61,490 nucleotides of DNA from Lewinella cohaerens DSM 23179 (lineage in GTDB: Bacteria; Bacteroidota; Bacteroidia; Chitinophagales; Saprospiraceae), in NCBI RefSeq assembly GCF_000379805.1, contig NZ_KB903554.1:15298-76787 (forward strand), written 5' to 3'. The notes under the pieces are model-generated. The model searched no databases. It was not told the DNA's origin and saw only the letters and a list, made by a program, of their open reading frames with translations. Shown piece by piece: positions 1-8,210 of the stretch (its first letter is position 1; each line of letters begins with the position of its first letter). A program made the translations under genes and the position numbers.

Positions 1-43
1 CTACTAAGAAGTAAGAAAATAAGGGCGCTGTAACGATAAGGGA

Positions 44-106
44 GTTTAAAATATGCTGAGGAGCGAACCGCACTTGTGAGAGAGATGCTTGAAGCATATT
101 TTAAAC
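44..106. repeat. 14-bp perfect inverted repeat
   Basis: GTTTAAAATATGCT at 44-57 is matched by its exact reverse complement at 93-106, with a 35-base loop between. It could be a hairpin in RNA, a terminator-like structure without a T-run, or the ends of a small mobile remnant. The sequence alone does not decide. Confidence 0.5.
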
Positions 107-171
107 ATTATGAGTTGAAATAAAGTTTTACGCAATTAATAATTTCACCACCGCTGTCTTTAAGGACTGGC

Positions 172-372
172 ATTGAGTATTTGCCGTTAAGAAAATAGGC
201 AGCTGGTGAATGATTGCGAAGCTTGCGCGGAAGTTGAGCCCCAGGCATATTCCCCAAGGCTTGAAAAAACAGCAAAGCAACTGCTCCCCCACCTCTATTT
301 AGGGTAACTGGGCGAACGGCTTCGCAAGCGTGAGGGAATCACTGCCTATTTTTAGGTAAATGCTCATAGCCT
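172..372. repeat. Imperfect long inverted repeat (possible MITE-like element)
   Basis: The left arm at about 172-202 reads towards AAAATAGGCAG and the right arm at about 342-372 reads CTGCCTATTTTT. The match extends outward through TTGAGTATTTGCC against the complement of GGTAAATGCTCA. A second, inner pair (GCGAAGCTTGCGC near 219 and CTTCGCAAGCG near 318) adds to the fold. No ORF lies inside. The architecture would fit a small non-autonomous element or a structured RNA; no transposase was recognised nearby. Confidence 0.45.
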
Positions 373-505
373 TGATTTTTGGTTCTTTTTATCAAGAAAA
401 AGAACAGTACCACCATCAAGCCACTTGGGAATACATCAATACGGAGCTCTAGATCTGCCGCTGATAAATAAGATTTTACTAAATTTGAAGAGGTATACTG
501 CCGCT

Positions 506-1213
506 AATCGAGTAGGGTAATGAGCAGCGATTTGCTGCTCATTATCCCTCTCACACCACTTAGCGTACGGGCCTCGTACTAAGCGGTTCGTCAGACAGCG
601 TTAGCCGCTCTTTACACCAGCTAGGCCTTGTTCTTTTCACTGAGCCGTAATTATGGACGTACAGGAATCGGTCACCTAATCATCCATCGCCACGAATCAG
701 ATACTTCAAACGGTCTGACGTTCAGGCCTTCAGGCTACCCTCTCTGTGTAGGCAATACTCACAACACGGTTTTCTGTCCCACATCAGGTTTGGCTCCCTA
801 CTATGCCCTCGGCTGACTTCTTGATCTATAGGAATACCGAACCTAATTCAAGACCTCCCTGGGTAAGCACATCCTCCTTCCACTGATCACAGCTGCATCT
901 ACTACACGTGGATTGTTGGTTACGGCCTTTGACATGAAGTGCTGCCTCGACCTCCACGCATAGCCTCTTATGCAATTCCTGTTCGTCCGTACCAGTTTTC
1001 GTAGTCCCACTTACTTCAGACCCGGAGTCACCTCACGCGCCCTTGTGGCTTACTTGACGGCTTCACCAACTCGCCGCCGGTGGACTTGCACCACCAAGAT
1101 TTATCGCTATCTTTATAGAGATGGATGTGCATTCCAGGCACACACTTTGGTGCAGCGTCAATAGCCTTCGCTGAGCTACGGCTACTGCGCCGCCACCAGC
1201 AGTTCTGCGCAAC
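506..1213 (-). mobile_element. Group II intron, ORF-deleted derivative
   Basis: Read on the minus strand, this is a group II intron of about 708 nt. The 5' end near 1213 begins GTTGCGCAG. Domain I hallmarks follow, including GGTGCAAGTCCACC and a GGTCTGAAG segment. A stretch near 790-830 (GAAGTCAGCCGAGG) resembles the start of the intron-encoded reverse transcriptase frame, but the frame soon stops and the RT core is absent. Domain V is a hairpin at about 555-588 with paired arms ACCGCTTAG and CTAAGTGGT. Domain VI is the hairpin at 515-549, and the 3' end is CTACTCGATT near 506. The exact ends are inferred from motif comparison, not from an empty site. It lies 35 bases upstream of the next gene on the opposite strand. 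Confidence 0.75.
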
Positions 1214-1247
1214 AGATTAATTTCTAAGGAATCAAATAATAATAAGT

Positions 1248-2078
1248 GTGAGTGAATTTCAATACTATGAATTCCATTCAATTGATAAAGCTCTGACTCC
1301 ACAACAGCAAGAGTCGATTAGAGGGATGTCTAGTAGGGTAGATTTAACACCGACTAGGGCAGTATTTACCTATAGTTTCAGCGATTTTAGATATAATGAA
1401 GAGCAAATTATGTTTGAGTATTTCGACTTTATGTTTTATATGTCGAACTGGGGAGCCAAGCGTATCTTGATAAAGATTCCGGAGAGCATAGGTAACTTCA
1501 AAGAACTAAAGAAATACAACATCACTGTTGATAGCTCATACGCTCAAGAAATTCGTGTTGTGAAGCGTTCCAAGTTTATATTAATCGACATAAACTTCAC
1601 CGAAGAAGAAGGCTTAGGGTGGATTGACGAAAACCAAAGCTATGGCTTTGAAAGCATTAGAAATGAAATAATTGAAGGGGATTATCGAGCGCTCTTTATG
1701 ATCTGGTTAAGATTTATAGAAGAGATGTACGAAACAGCTGAATTCGATGAAAATTACTCCTTTGAAGTTGCTTTTATTCCAGCAAACCTAGAAACTCTAC
1801 CTTCGAGTGTGTTGCGTTACAAGGATTTTTTTGGTGTGAGCGATACTTGGATTAATGCGTTTTTACCGTACAGTAAGAATGACTTAGGAATAGATTATAA
1901 AACTCTAGTGCAAAGCTTGCCAAAAGAAAAAATGACAGCATATTTGCATATGATACTTGATAATGAACCCAATATTCGAGCAAGGCTTGTTAAAGAATTG
2001 AAGTTATCCACTAGGCAAGAAGGAACGGAGACAGAAGCTGATACAAGAATGCTAAGATTGGTTGATCTGGGAAAATAG
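1248..2078 (+). CDS. Conserved hypothetical protein, probably C-terminally truncated
   Basis: This 276-residue protein opens with a QYYEF - ALTPQQQESIRGMSSR - DLTPTRAVFTYSFSDF pattern. I associate that with a family of soluble proteins of unknown function often encoded beside SWIM zinc-finger proteins; this rests on recall, and no SWIM gene is present here. The middle holds a YFDFMFYMSNWGAKRILIKIP segment. No signal peptide or membrane helix is visible. The start is GTG, just after the group II intron. Family members I remember are longer, with a charged helical C-terminus, whereas this one stops shortly after a charged segment and is followed by about 600 bases with no coding signal. Truncation at a recombination point near 2080-2130 is inferred. 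Confidence 0.6.
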   Translation: MSEFQYYEFHSIDKALTPQQQESIRGMSSRVDLTPTRAVFTYSFSDFRYNEEQIMFEYFDFMFYMSNWGAKRILIKIPESIGNFKELKKYNITVDSSYAQEIRVVKRSKFILIDINFTEEEGLGWIDENQSYGFESIRNEIIEGDYRALFMIWLRFIEEMYETAEFDENYSFEVAFIPANLETLPSSVLRYKDFFGVSDTWINAFLPYSKNDLGIDYKTLVQSLPKEKMTAYLHMILDNEPNIRARLVKELKLSTRQEGTETEADTRMLRLVDLGK

Positions 2079-2679
2079 AAAGAGCCTTATGGGCAGTTAT
2101 GATGAAGGAGATGAAGAATTAATAAATAAGGGAGCGCAGAACTTTGCTTGTGCGACTATACCCGCCCGGAGTAGTATTCCACTCGGTTATATATGTGGGA
2201 AGGAACTTAGGCAGCGGTTTTCTTGCTCGGTCTGCGGTGCAGAGGGGCATGTACATCGCAGTAGCCGGAGTTAGCGGAAATTCCAATTATAAGGATTTCC
2301 CCAAAAGAGCTTCTAACGTGACAGGTATTTTTCGCGTGTTACGTGCTCTAGTATTCGGCCCTCACGACTTATAATACGCGGCATGACTCAACGGGACTCA
2401 GTATAAGTAGGACCGCTCAACACGACTTGGTATATCTACTTTGAAGCGATCTCGCTCGTAATAAGCCCGTCAATAATTATGGTTATTTGACCACCAAGTC
2501 GTTCGGTACCGTATCCCTAAAAAAGAGGTCGCGTGTAAAGATAAACAACACTCATATTGCATGATATCAAGATGACGCCAGCTACGTTCCTTATAACCAT
2601 TGATCGTATGGAACGAGCTGGGTCGATAGTCATTGCCCACTGGCAGCCCCTTCAAAGTTTCTAAACTGAAATAATCACC
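2079..2679. other. About 600 bases without recognisable gene
   Basis: The open frames here (62-76 codons) have unlikely residue composition, do not follow the codon use of their neighbours and match no family I know. A small hairpin (GGAAAT-T-CC / GGATTTCC, 2276-2300) is present without a T-run. The stretch follows an apparently truncated gene and the intron, so it may be imported or decayed DNA. Confidence 0.5.
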
Positions 2680-3714
2680 TTATCGATATTCATTAATAAA
2701 CGCGATGACCTTTTCGGCAAAAAGATCGGGCTCCGATTCCAGCGGACTATGCCCAGAACGTTCAAAAATGAAAAGCTCTTTGTGAGTAGAACCTAAGTGA
2801 TCAAAAGCTTCTTGAGCAAACTTAGTAGGAACAACAAGGTCATGCTTACCCCAAAGAACCAATGAAGGTATGGTAATATTGGGTAGGTCGTCGGTGAATG
2901 ACAGATCTCTCCAAAGGCCTTTTTGAGTTAGAATTAGACCTACCTCTCCATTATTTCTAGCAACAAATGTTATTTCTTCCCCATTCTCATCAACCTTCTG
3001 AGGTTTATTGATCACTAGGTCGTCGGCCAGTACCCCTTCCGATTCGTGTGCTTTGCCATTCATATTGCTACCATCCTCTTCATTGTAAATTGGATTTACA
3101 TTTTGAATGAGTTCAAGAACACCCTCCCAATGAGGGATACTGTTCCCCAACGCAATTTGTTCATTAGCTTTTTCCATTAATCTAATCGGGTATTCGTAGT
3201 ACAAATCTTTAGGGCTATGCGCACCAGCAATGTCGATCCACCCTAGGAAGTTTTCCTGCCCTTTCAGCAAGGTGGCCGGGCCAAGAGCACCTCCCCAGCT
3301 TGCGCCCATTAGAAAAAATTTGATGTCGCTACCGTACCTGGTCCGTAAGACTTTTACTAGTGCCAGAACATCCTCTGCCATTGCGTCGATGTTCATGTCT
3401 TCTTCCGAATAGTTTCCTTGTGCATTTCCTGATCCTCGCTGATCAAAATAAACAACGGCGTTATTCTCTTCCACTTCGGTGATCATGGTGTTTATCCGAG
3501 CTTCTAGCCCCAGCCCACCAGGGCCACCATGCAGATAAATCAGAAATGTTTTATCAGAAGCGTTGCCATGTACATGAGCGGGCATATCAGCCTGTCGATG
3601 TCTTAGGTAGATGGTTTCATTCAGGTTGTCAAGGTTGATCTCGTCTTTCGAACAAGAGAAAATATTTAGTAGTATAAATAGGACAACTACTGTTTTAAGC
3701 TTTATAATATTCAT
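2680..3714 (-). CDS. Alpha/beta-hydrolase lipoprotein (S33 proline iminopeptidase-like)
   Basis: The N-terminus is a lipoprotein signal ending in FSC (Cys21), so the protein is probably anchored to the cell envelope. An alpha/beta-hydrolase fold follows, with HGGPGG at 62-67 (oxyanion loop typical of peptidase family S33), DQRGSG near 91, the nucleophile Ser139 in GASWGG, an acid in GKHDLVVP and the catalytic His in RSGHSP near the C-terminus. All triad residues appear present, so it is likely an active hydrolase. Substrate cannot be told: S33 includes proline iminopeptidases and other esterases or peptidases. It is followed downstream by the gene-free stretch. The next gene upstream on the same strand ends about 28 bases from its start, so cotranscription is possible. 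Confidence 0.85.
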   Translation of the reverse strand: MNIIKLKTVVVLFILLNIFSCSKDEINLDNLNETIYLRHRQADMPAHVHGNASDKTFLIYLHGGPGGLGLEARINTMITEVEENNAVVYFDQRGSGNAQGNYSEEDMNIDAMAEDVLALVKVLRTRYGSDIKFFLMGASWGGALGPATLLKGQENFLGWIDIAGAHSPKDLYYEYPIRLMEKANEQIALGNSIPHWEGVLELIQNVNPIYNEEDGSNMNGKAHESEGVLADDLVINKPQKVDENGEEITFVARNNGEVGLILTQKGLWRDLSFTDDLPNITIPSLVLWGKHDLVVPTKFAQEAFDHLGSTHKELFIFERSGHSPLESEPDLFAEKVIAFINEYR

Positions 3715-3742
3715 TGTATATAAGGTTTCTTAGTTGTTAAAA

Positions 3743-4444
3743 TTAAAATCTACGTCCGAAGTGCAATGAGCGGATGTGTAGCGTGGCTGCATTGTAGTTA
3801 GTCAGTACAGTGTACTGGAGGTTTAAGTACCAACCAGATCGTTTTGTCTCTTTACGGAATCGCCCTATTCCAACAGCCACAGACGGTGCGTAGTAGCTTC
3901 TGCCAGGAAACGAAACCTTCGTTACATCTTCACCTTCTACGTGGTAGGTTGTGGGTAGTACTGAACGGTAAAGGCCCAATGGGTTTAGTTCTACGGAAAG
4001 TTCTCTGCTTTTAGTGTTGACCCTGCGGAAAGTGAAGCCCGAATAGGCGAATATTCCATTCTGAGTTTGGGTAGCAAAATTAGTAGAGTAACCCAGGCTT
4101 CCGTTCAACAACAATTGGTGCTTAATCGTTTTTTGCTGATCCCTTCTCTCTCTTATCTTGACATTCTCTTTCCAGAGGTATTCCGCACCGAGGTTGATAC
4201 CTTGGTTGGCGGATATGTTGCCAAAGTACCCCACTTTAAAATCGGTTCTTTCTCGGAAAGAGGAACATTCGGTTGCGTGTTGAGCCGAAAGTTTAACGGT
4301 AAGTAATAGTAGGATAACCGCAAGGTAGGTTTTAGGTAAAGCTAAACGTAGTAAATAGTTTACGCTTAGTTTTTTCTGCCCTCGTTCTATAGTAATAAGA
4401 GAATAATGGATTAAAAATCTTAAAAGACTTTTTGTTAAATTCAT
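3743..4444 (-). CDS. Hypothetical protein, probable outer-membrane beta-barrel
   Basis: The 233-residue product has a hydrophobic segment (TYLAVILLLLTVKLSAQ, about residues 39-55) that looks like a signal peptide, which suggests the N-terminal 30 or so residues may not be used. No ATG, GTG or TTG start just before this segment was clear, so I keep the long form. After it come alternating polar and hydrophobic strands (GYFGNISANQGINLGAEYLW, GSLGYSTNF, YLNLQYTVLTNY), and the last residue is Phe, the usual barrel C-terminus. No family name is recognised. It lies between the hydrolase and a regulator gene on the same strand. Confidence 0.6.
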   Translation of the reverse strand: MNLTKSLLRFLIHYSLITIERGQKKLSVNYLLRLALPKTYLAVILLLLTVKLSAQHATECSSFRERTDFKVGYFGNISANQGINLGAEYLWKENVKIRERRDQQKTIKHQLLLNGSLGYSTNFATQTQNGIFAYSGFTFRRVNTKSRELSVELNPLGLYRSVLPTTYHVEGEDVTKVSFPGRSYYAPSVAVGIGRFRKETKRSGWYLNLQYTVLTNYNAATLHIRSLHFGRRF

Positions 4445-4529
4445 GATTTCATTTGATTGTTTCTATGGCAATAGTAGGCGAAATGCTACTGCCAGGAGTT
4501 CCGAAACCTTGAATTTCAATAAATCCGAA

Positions 4530-5690
4530 CTACTTGTGTGTTTTTCGGTACACATTTGGAGTCATTCCCGTTATTTTTTTGAAAGCTGTATGAAAAGTGG
4601 TTTTTGAAGAGAACCCTGCTTCTAGCCCTATTGCCAGTAAACTGTAGTTGCTAAACTCAGCGTCAGCGATCATTAATTTAACGGATTCAACTCGGTAGCG
4701 ATTAATATAGGTCGAAAAATTGTCCCCCGTAATGGTGTTGACGATTTGAGAAACATAACCTGGACTTATCCCTAATATTTCAGCTACTTGCACTCTATCC
4801 AGCGTATTGTCGAGGTAGATCCGTTCATTGGTACAAAGCGCTTCTAATTTTTTGAAATATGAATTTTCGGCGGTTAAAGATACTGTTCGTTTTTCATCAC
4901 CTACCGAATCCTGTGGAGGCAAGGGGATGGCTGGCTTAACCGAACCTGACTTCCACTTCTTGACCAAAGCCCTGATTTCTTCCTGGTCTTTGGATAACCT
5001 GAACTTAAAAATACCGACGTAGGTTATCCAGTGAATCAGAAAGGCAGCACCTAGCGCAATTGTTCTTAGCACCGAAGCAAATTCGATGAAGGAAAACATG
5101 GCTAAGACCATGGATGAGACATAGGAAGTCATGAGCACAGCAACCCAGAACCAAAGCTGGGTTAGCCATCGTTTTTCTCGTCGGCCATCGGCGTACTTGA
5201 TGAAGGTGTAGGCGTATATTAAAACAGATGGAATGAATACAAGTATTAGCAGAAATAGAAGCCCTCCGGTGATGTCGAAAAAAACTTGAATTATCGGAGA
5301 ATCGATAACAGCATCCAGCCCGCTATGGAGAATCCATAATAAATGTGGAACAAATAGCCACCACCTTTGGGGAGAATTCCGAAACGGATGATCTACTTGG
5401 TTGACGATGAACAGCAATATTAGCACAGGAAACAGCGCTCCTGAACTAAAAATGTCGATGATACGCAATGATAAGCTTTGTTCGTAAGATTCAGTGAGCT
5501 CTAAACCTAGGATAAGCAACGAAAAGGAAAGTCCAATTACGGCGTAGGCCAAATATTTATTAGCGGCGCTCTTGAAAATGGGTGACCTCAGAATAATCAC
5601 TCCCAACAAGATTCCCAGAAAAATAGCAATATTAAAAAGGGCTGATAGTAGTGACACTGTTGTGAGTTTTAAGTGAAGCAGTATGGGCAA
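4530..5690 (-). CDS. Membrane-bound AraC-family transcriptional regulator
   Basis: The N-terminal half (about 1-225) contains six or seven hydrophobic helices, and the last 100 residues are an AraC/XylS DNA-binding domain with two helix-turn-helix motifs (VAEILGISPGYVSQIVN and LLAIGLEAGFSSKTTFHTAFKKITGMTPNVYR). This design, a multi-helix sensor fused to AraC HTH, is common in Bacteroidota. The ligand is unknown. A short charged and proline-containing linker (about 240-285) joins the halves. The neighbouring hydrolase and barrel genes downstream on the same strand could be its targets, which is only a guess from position. Confidence 0.85.
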   Translation of the reverse strand: MPILLHLKLTTVSLLSALFNIAIFLGILLGVIILRSPIFKSAANKYLAYAVIGLSFSLLILGLELTESYEQSLSLRIIDIFSSGALFPVLILLFIVNQVDHPFRNSPQRWWLFVPHLLWILHSGLDAVIDSPIIQVFFDITGGLLFLLILVFIPSVLIYAYTFIKYADGRREKRWLTQLWFWVAVLMTSYVSSMVLAMFSFIEFASVLRTIALGAAFLIHWITYVGIFKFRLSKDQEEIRALVKKWKSGSVKPAIPLPPQDSVGDEKRTVSLTAENSYFKKLEALCTNERIYLDNTLDRVQVAEILGISPGYVSQIVNTITGDNFSTYINRYRVESVKLMIADAEFSNYSLLAIGLEAGFSSKTTFHTAFKKITGMTPNVYRKTHK

Positions 5691-5856
5691 GATGTATGGA
5701 TAATTTTCAAATACACGTAGTCCATTAAGTTAGCTCCTTTTATCAATTTTTCTTAAAGGCTATGACAGGAATAAAAAAGTCAATAGACGGAAGAGACCTA
5801 TTTTAGTGGATACTCTTGGCTTATTTTTAGGCGTACACAACTGCTTTTTTCTCTTT

Positions 5857-6543
5857 TCAACTGGTTTCATCTTGATTTTTAGAATCAAAATTGAGCCCCC
5901 CATGCATAAAAAAGATAGTCGTAATAATCATCAAGACATGTGCAAAATCATGATGATTAAACCATTTGCTCAACACTATTGGATAGTTGAAAATGACTGC
6001 GGCAATGGCCAAAACACCTACGCCGTACAGCATGTATAGACTTCCTTTATTTCTGGTTTTACGATAAGTGTACAGATGAAAGGGGAAAATAACCGCCAAT
6101 ACCCCATAAGCAAGATGAATTTGAACAAACAAGAAATTAAGGGTGTAGGCAGCTACTATCATCAGTAGTCCTAATTCAATAATGTTAGCTGCAAGGAAAA
6201 ATTTAGCTAGTCGAGGTGGTAAAAGACTTTGACTATGTTCTATCGAGGATCGCTCAATCAGCATCACCGAGAACATGCTAATAAACCAACCTGGGATTTT
6301 CCATTCAGGTGATAGCAAATACAAAAAACCATGGCCTACCAGTCCGCCAAACAACATGGCAATTGCCAGCACGATGAAATACAATTTTAAATAACGGAGT
6401 GCATTTCCTTCGTTTTTTATGTTCCGTAATCGCCAATAGGCATATAAACAAGCAAGTGCTACCAGTACATCTGTGGCAGTAGTGACGGGTTCTTGGATAC
6501 GAATGCCAAGAAGGTGAATATCAGGTTGGAGAAGTTCTTCCAT
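5857..6543 (-). CDS. Polytopic membrane protein (DUF6962-like)
   Basis: About seven hydrophobic segments fill this 228-residue protein. Conserved-looking histidines lie in or near membrane segments (GHGFLYLL, HHDFAHVLMI), which recalls the CREST/ceramidase-type layout. I believe it belongs with the small Bacteroidota family DUF6962, by the opening LLQPDIHLLGIRIQEPVTTATDVLV. I chose the second ATG (6543), since the family seems to begin with ME-LLQPD; the first ATG at 6582 would add 13 polar residues. Function is not known, and an enzymatic (hydrolase) role is only a possibility from the histidines. The upstream region carries two strong palindromes. Confidence 0.6.
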   Translation of the reverse strand: MEELLQPDIHLLGIRIQEPVTTATDVLVALACLYAYWRLRNIKNEGNALRYLKLYFIVLAIAMLFGGLVGHGFLYLLSPEWKIPGWFISMFSVMLIERSSIEHSQSLLPPRLAKFFLAANIIELGLLMIVAAYTLNFLFVQIHLAYGVLAVIFPFHLYTYRKTRNKGSLYMLYGVGVLAIAAVIFNYPIVLSKWFNHHDFAHVLMIITTIFFMHGGLNFDSKNQDETS

Positions 6544-6591
6544 TTTCCATGATAGGCATTTATCGTCCAATCTACAAATCAAATAATTAAA

Positions 6592-6623
6592 CCCTAGGGC
6601 AAATTCATGAATTTGCCCTAGGG
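6592..6623. repeat. Perfect 32-bp palindrome
   Basis: The arm CCCTAGGGCAAATTCA is followed directly by its reverse complement, so the whole 32 bases are self-complementary with core AAATTCATGAATTT. It lies in the gap between the membrane-protein start and the photolyase stop. It could be a protein-binding operator or a dispersed repeat. It is followed by a repeated motif described at 6617-6641. Confidence 0.75.
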
Positions 6624-6641
6624 TGCCTTTGGTGGTTCAAA
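6617..6641 (+). repeat. Copy of intergenic motif GGGTGCCTTYGGTGGTTCAA
   Basis: The motif GGGTGCCTTTGGTGGTTCAA followed by a run of A begins where the 32-bp palindrome ends. Close copies occur at 56100-56119 (GGGTGCCTTGGCGATTCAAA) and twice, in opposite orientations, in the hairpin at 57914-57966. It therefore seems to be a dispersed intergenic repeat of this genome. Confidence 0.55.
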
Positions 6642-6657
6642 AAAAAAATCCCATATC

Positions 6658-6679
6658 GGTTAAATTCGTGAATTTAACC
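6658..6679. repeat. Second palindrome, related core
   Basis: GGTTAAATTC followed by GTGAATTTAACC is self-complementary except at the central bases. Its core, AAATTC-RTGAATTT, is the same as in the 32-bp palindrome 35 bases away, with different outer bases (GGTT instead of CCCTAGGGC). Two copies with a common core and covarying arms suggest a structure that is kept by pairing. Confidence 0.65.
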
Positions 6680-6694
6680 TAGCAGGCATCCCCT

Positions 6695-6729
6695 TTAAAT
6701 GCCCTTACAATTCCTTAAATGGTTCAAAA
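6695..6729 (+). repeat. Copy of dispersed intergenic repeat
   Basis: This segment, from TTAAATGCCCTTACAAT to ATGGTTCAAAAA, is nearly the same as 56057-56091, 49 kb away. Both are followed after a few bases by TCGGGTG. Both are intergenic, next to the ends or starts of unrelated genes. Confidence 0.65.
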
Positions 6730-6762
6730 ATCTTCGGTCGGGTGGCCCCTTCGTAGTTCAAA

Positions 6763-8125
6763 CTAGCCCCTGCCCCTATTTAGTCCTTCCTTGTAGGTGG
6801 CCAGACAACGTTCGCGGGCCATCTTGTGATCAACGATAGGCTCAAGGTAATCAGCCGTGCCATATTCTGGCACCCAACGTTTGATGTAAACCTTCTGCTT
6901 GTCAAACTTTTCCATCTGACTGGTAGGATTGAAGATGCGAAAATAGGGCGCAGCATCCGTCCCGCAGCCTGCCGCCCATTGCCAGCCGCCATTGTTGGAG
7001 GCAAGGTCAAAATCCAGTAGCTTTTCCGCAAAATAAGCTTCCCCCCAGCGCCAATCGATCAAGAGGTGCTTCGTCAGTAAGCTGGCGGTAATCATACGCA
7101 CCCGGTTATGCATAAAGCCGGTAGCGTTTAGCTCGCGCATCCCGGCATCAACGATGGGGTAACCGGTTTCACCTTTGCACCAAGCTGCAAATTCTTCTTC
7201 ATTATTACGCCACTCAATAAAATCGTATTCCGGGCGGAAACTATTTTCGGCAACGTGTGGGAAATTCGCTAAAATCTGTGCGTAAAAATCTCGCCAAATC
7301 AGCTCATTGAGGAAGGTTTCATTCAATTGACGAGCACGGCGGGCTTTCTCCCGAATAGAGATGGTCCCAAACCTAAAATGAATCCCCAGGCGGCTAGTAC
7401 CGGCCAGTGCAGGAAAATTCCGGGTGTCGTCATAGTTTTTGATGAGGCCACGGCTAACTGTCTTGGAAGGAATATCCGTATCCGTGGCTTCAAAATCCAT
7501 CTCTGCTAGTGTCGGAAATGAGAATGCTTCGTCTGTCTGGTGAAAATTATGAAAATACTTTTCGGTAGGATAAGGCTTCAGATAATAGGAAAGTTTGACT
7601 TGCTGGCCATTCTCCTCAATGGTATCTTCTTTTTCATCCAACTTGGCTTTCCAGGTCTTGCTGTAAGGCGTAAATACAGTATAGACACCACCGGCCTTTT
7701 TGGTAATCTCTTCTTTTTCAAAAATGACATGATCCTTGAAGGTGTGAAGAGGAATCTGTTGTTTTTCTAAAAGCACGGATACCTTTTCATCCCTTTGACA
7801 AGCGTACGGCTCGTAATCATGGTTGGTATAAACGGCCTTGACCTCAAATTGCGCTAAAACCTCCGGCCATACGTCTTCCGGTGTACCGTATTTTACCAAA
7901 AGATCACTGTTTTGATCTTTCAACTCCTTCTTTATCTCCGCTAAAGCGTTATGAATAAACTCGACACGCGCATCTGCACGATTAGACAATTTATCCAAAA
8001 TGTTACGATCAAAAAATGAAAAGGGGAAGCACCGGCCATTCACTCTTTAGTGCTTGATAGAGCGCCGCATTATCTTCTAATCGCAAATCACGGCGAAACC
8101 AAAAAATAGAAATTCCTTTACTCAT
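6763..8125 (-). pseudogene. Deoxyribodipyrimidine photolyase / cryptochrome, one-base frameshift
   Basis: The gene starts at the ATG at 8123-8125 (MSKGISIFWFRRDLRLEDN, the typical photolyase opening) and runs to 8017 in one frame. It then continues in the -1 frame to 6763. The break is a run of six A on the plus strand (8011-8016): with five, the reading would be PLFIFDRNIL without interruption, giving about 453 residues, the normal family length. The rest is intact: an N-terminal alpha/beta antenna-binding domain, then the FAD-binding helical domain with TSRLGIHFRFGTIS, NELIWRDFYAQIL, GYPIVDAGMRELNATGFMHNR and NNGGWQWAAGCGTDAAPYFRIFNP. The enzyme repairs pyrimidine dimers with light. The break may be a sequencing error, a slippery phase switch or a real loss; the otherwise clean sequence speaks against old decay. 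Confidence 0.85.
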
Positions 8126-8168
8126 GGGTTTGTAACAGTAAGGTTAATGCTTAGTTCAAGAAATATTT

Positions 8169-8176
8169 TACTTTTG
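8169..8176 (+). promoter_or_regulatory. Putative -7 element TACTTTTG of the TPR lipoprotein gene
   Basis: TACTTTTG fits the Bacteroidota -7 consensus TAnnTTTG and lies 35 bases before the start at 8211. No clear TTTG lies at the right distance upstream, so the match is partial. Confidence 0.35.
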
Positions 8177-8210
8177 ACAGGTATTTCTTCACCAATTTGC
8201 TATTATAGAT

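Larger units (their letters stand above)
1..505. other. Gene-free left end with inverted repeats
   Basis: No gene is supported here. The stretch holds two inverted repeats, listed separately (44-106 and about 172-372), and the junction to a group II intron. A short open frame ending at 123 could encode about 27 residues ending in a plausible C-terminus, but it is preceded by two stops at 31-39 and has no start, so it is at best a remnant. No tRNA or promoter was recognised. Confidence 0.5.

Noticed and set aside
37-123. Possible C-terminal remnant of a protein ending at 123
   Set aside because: Coding-like residues, but two stops just upstream and no start; too short to support, and it overlaps the 44-106 inverted repeat.
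628-1302. Open frames inside the intron region (628-816, 970-1164 plus; 1063-1302 minus)
   Set aside because: They lie on or opposite the structured RNA of the group II intron. Similar antisense frames are often annotated by mistake in these introns.
2062-2374. Two overlapping frames after the truncated gene
   Set aside because: Poor residue composition, no family, no start signal; treated as non-coding.
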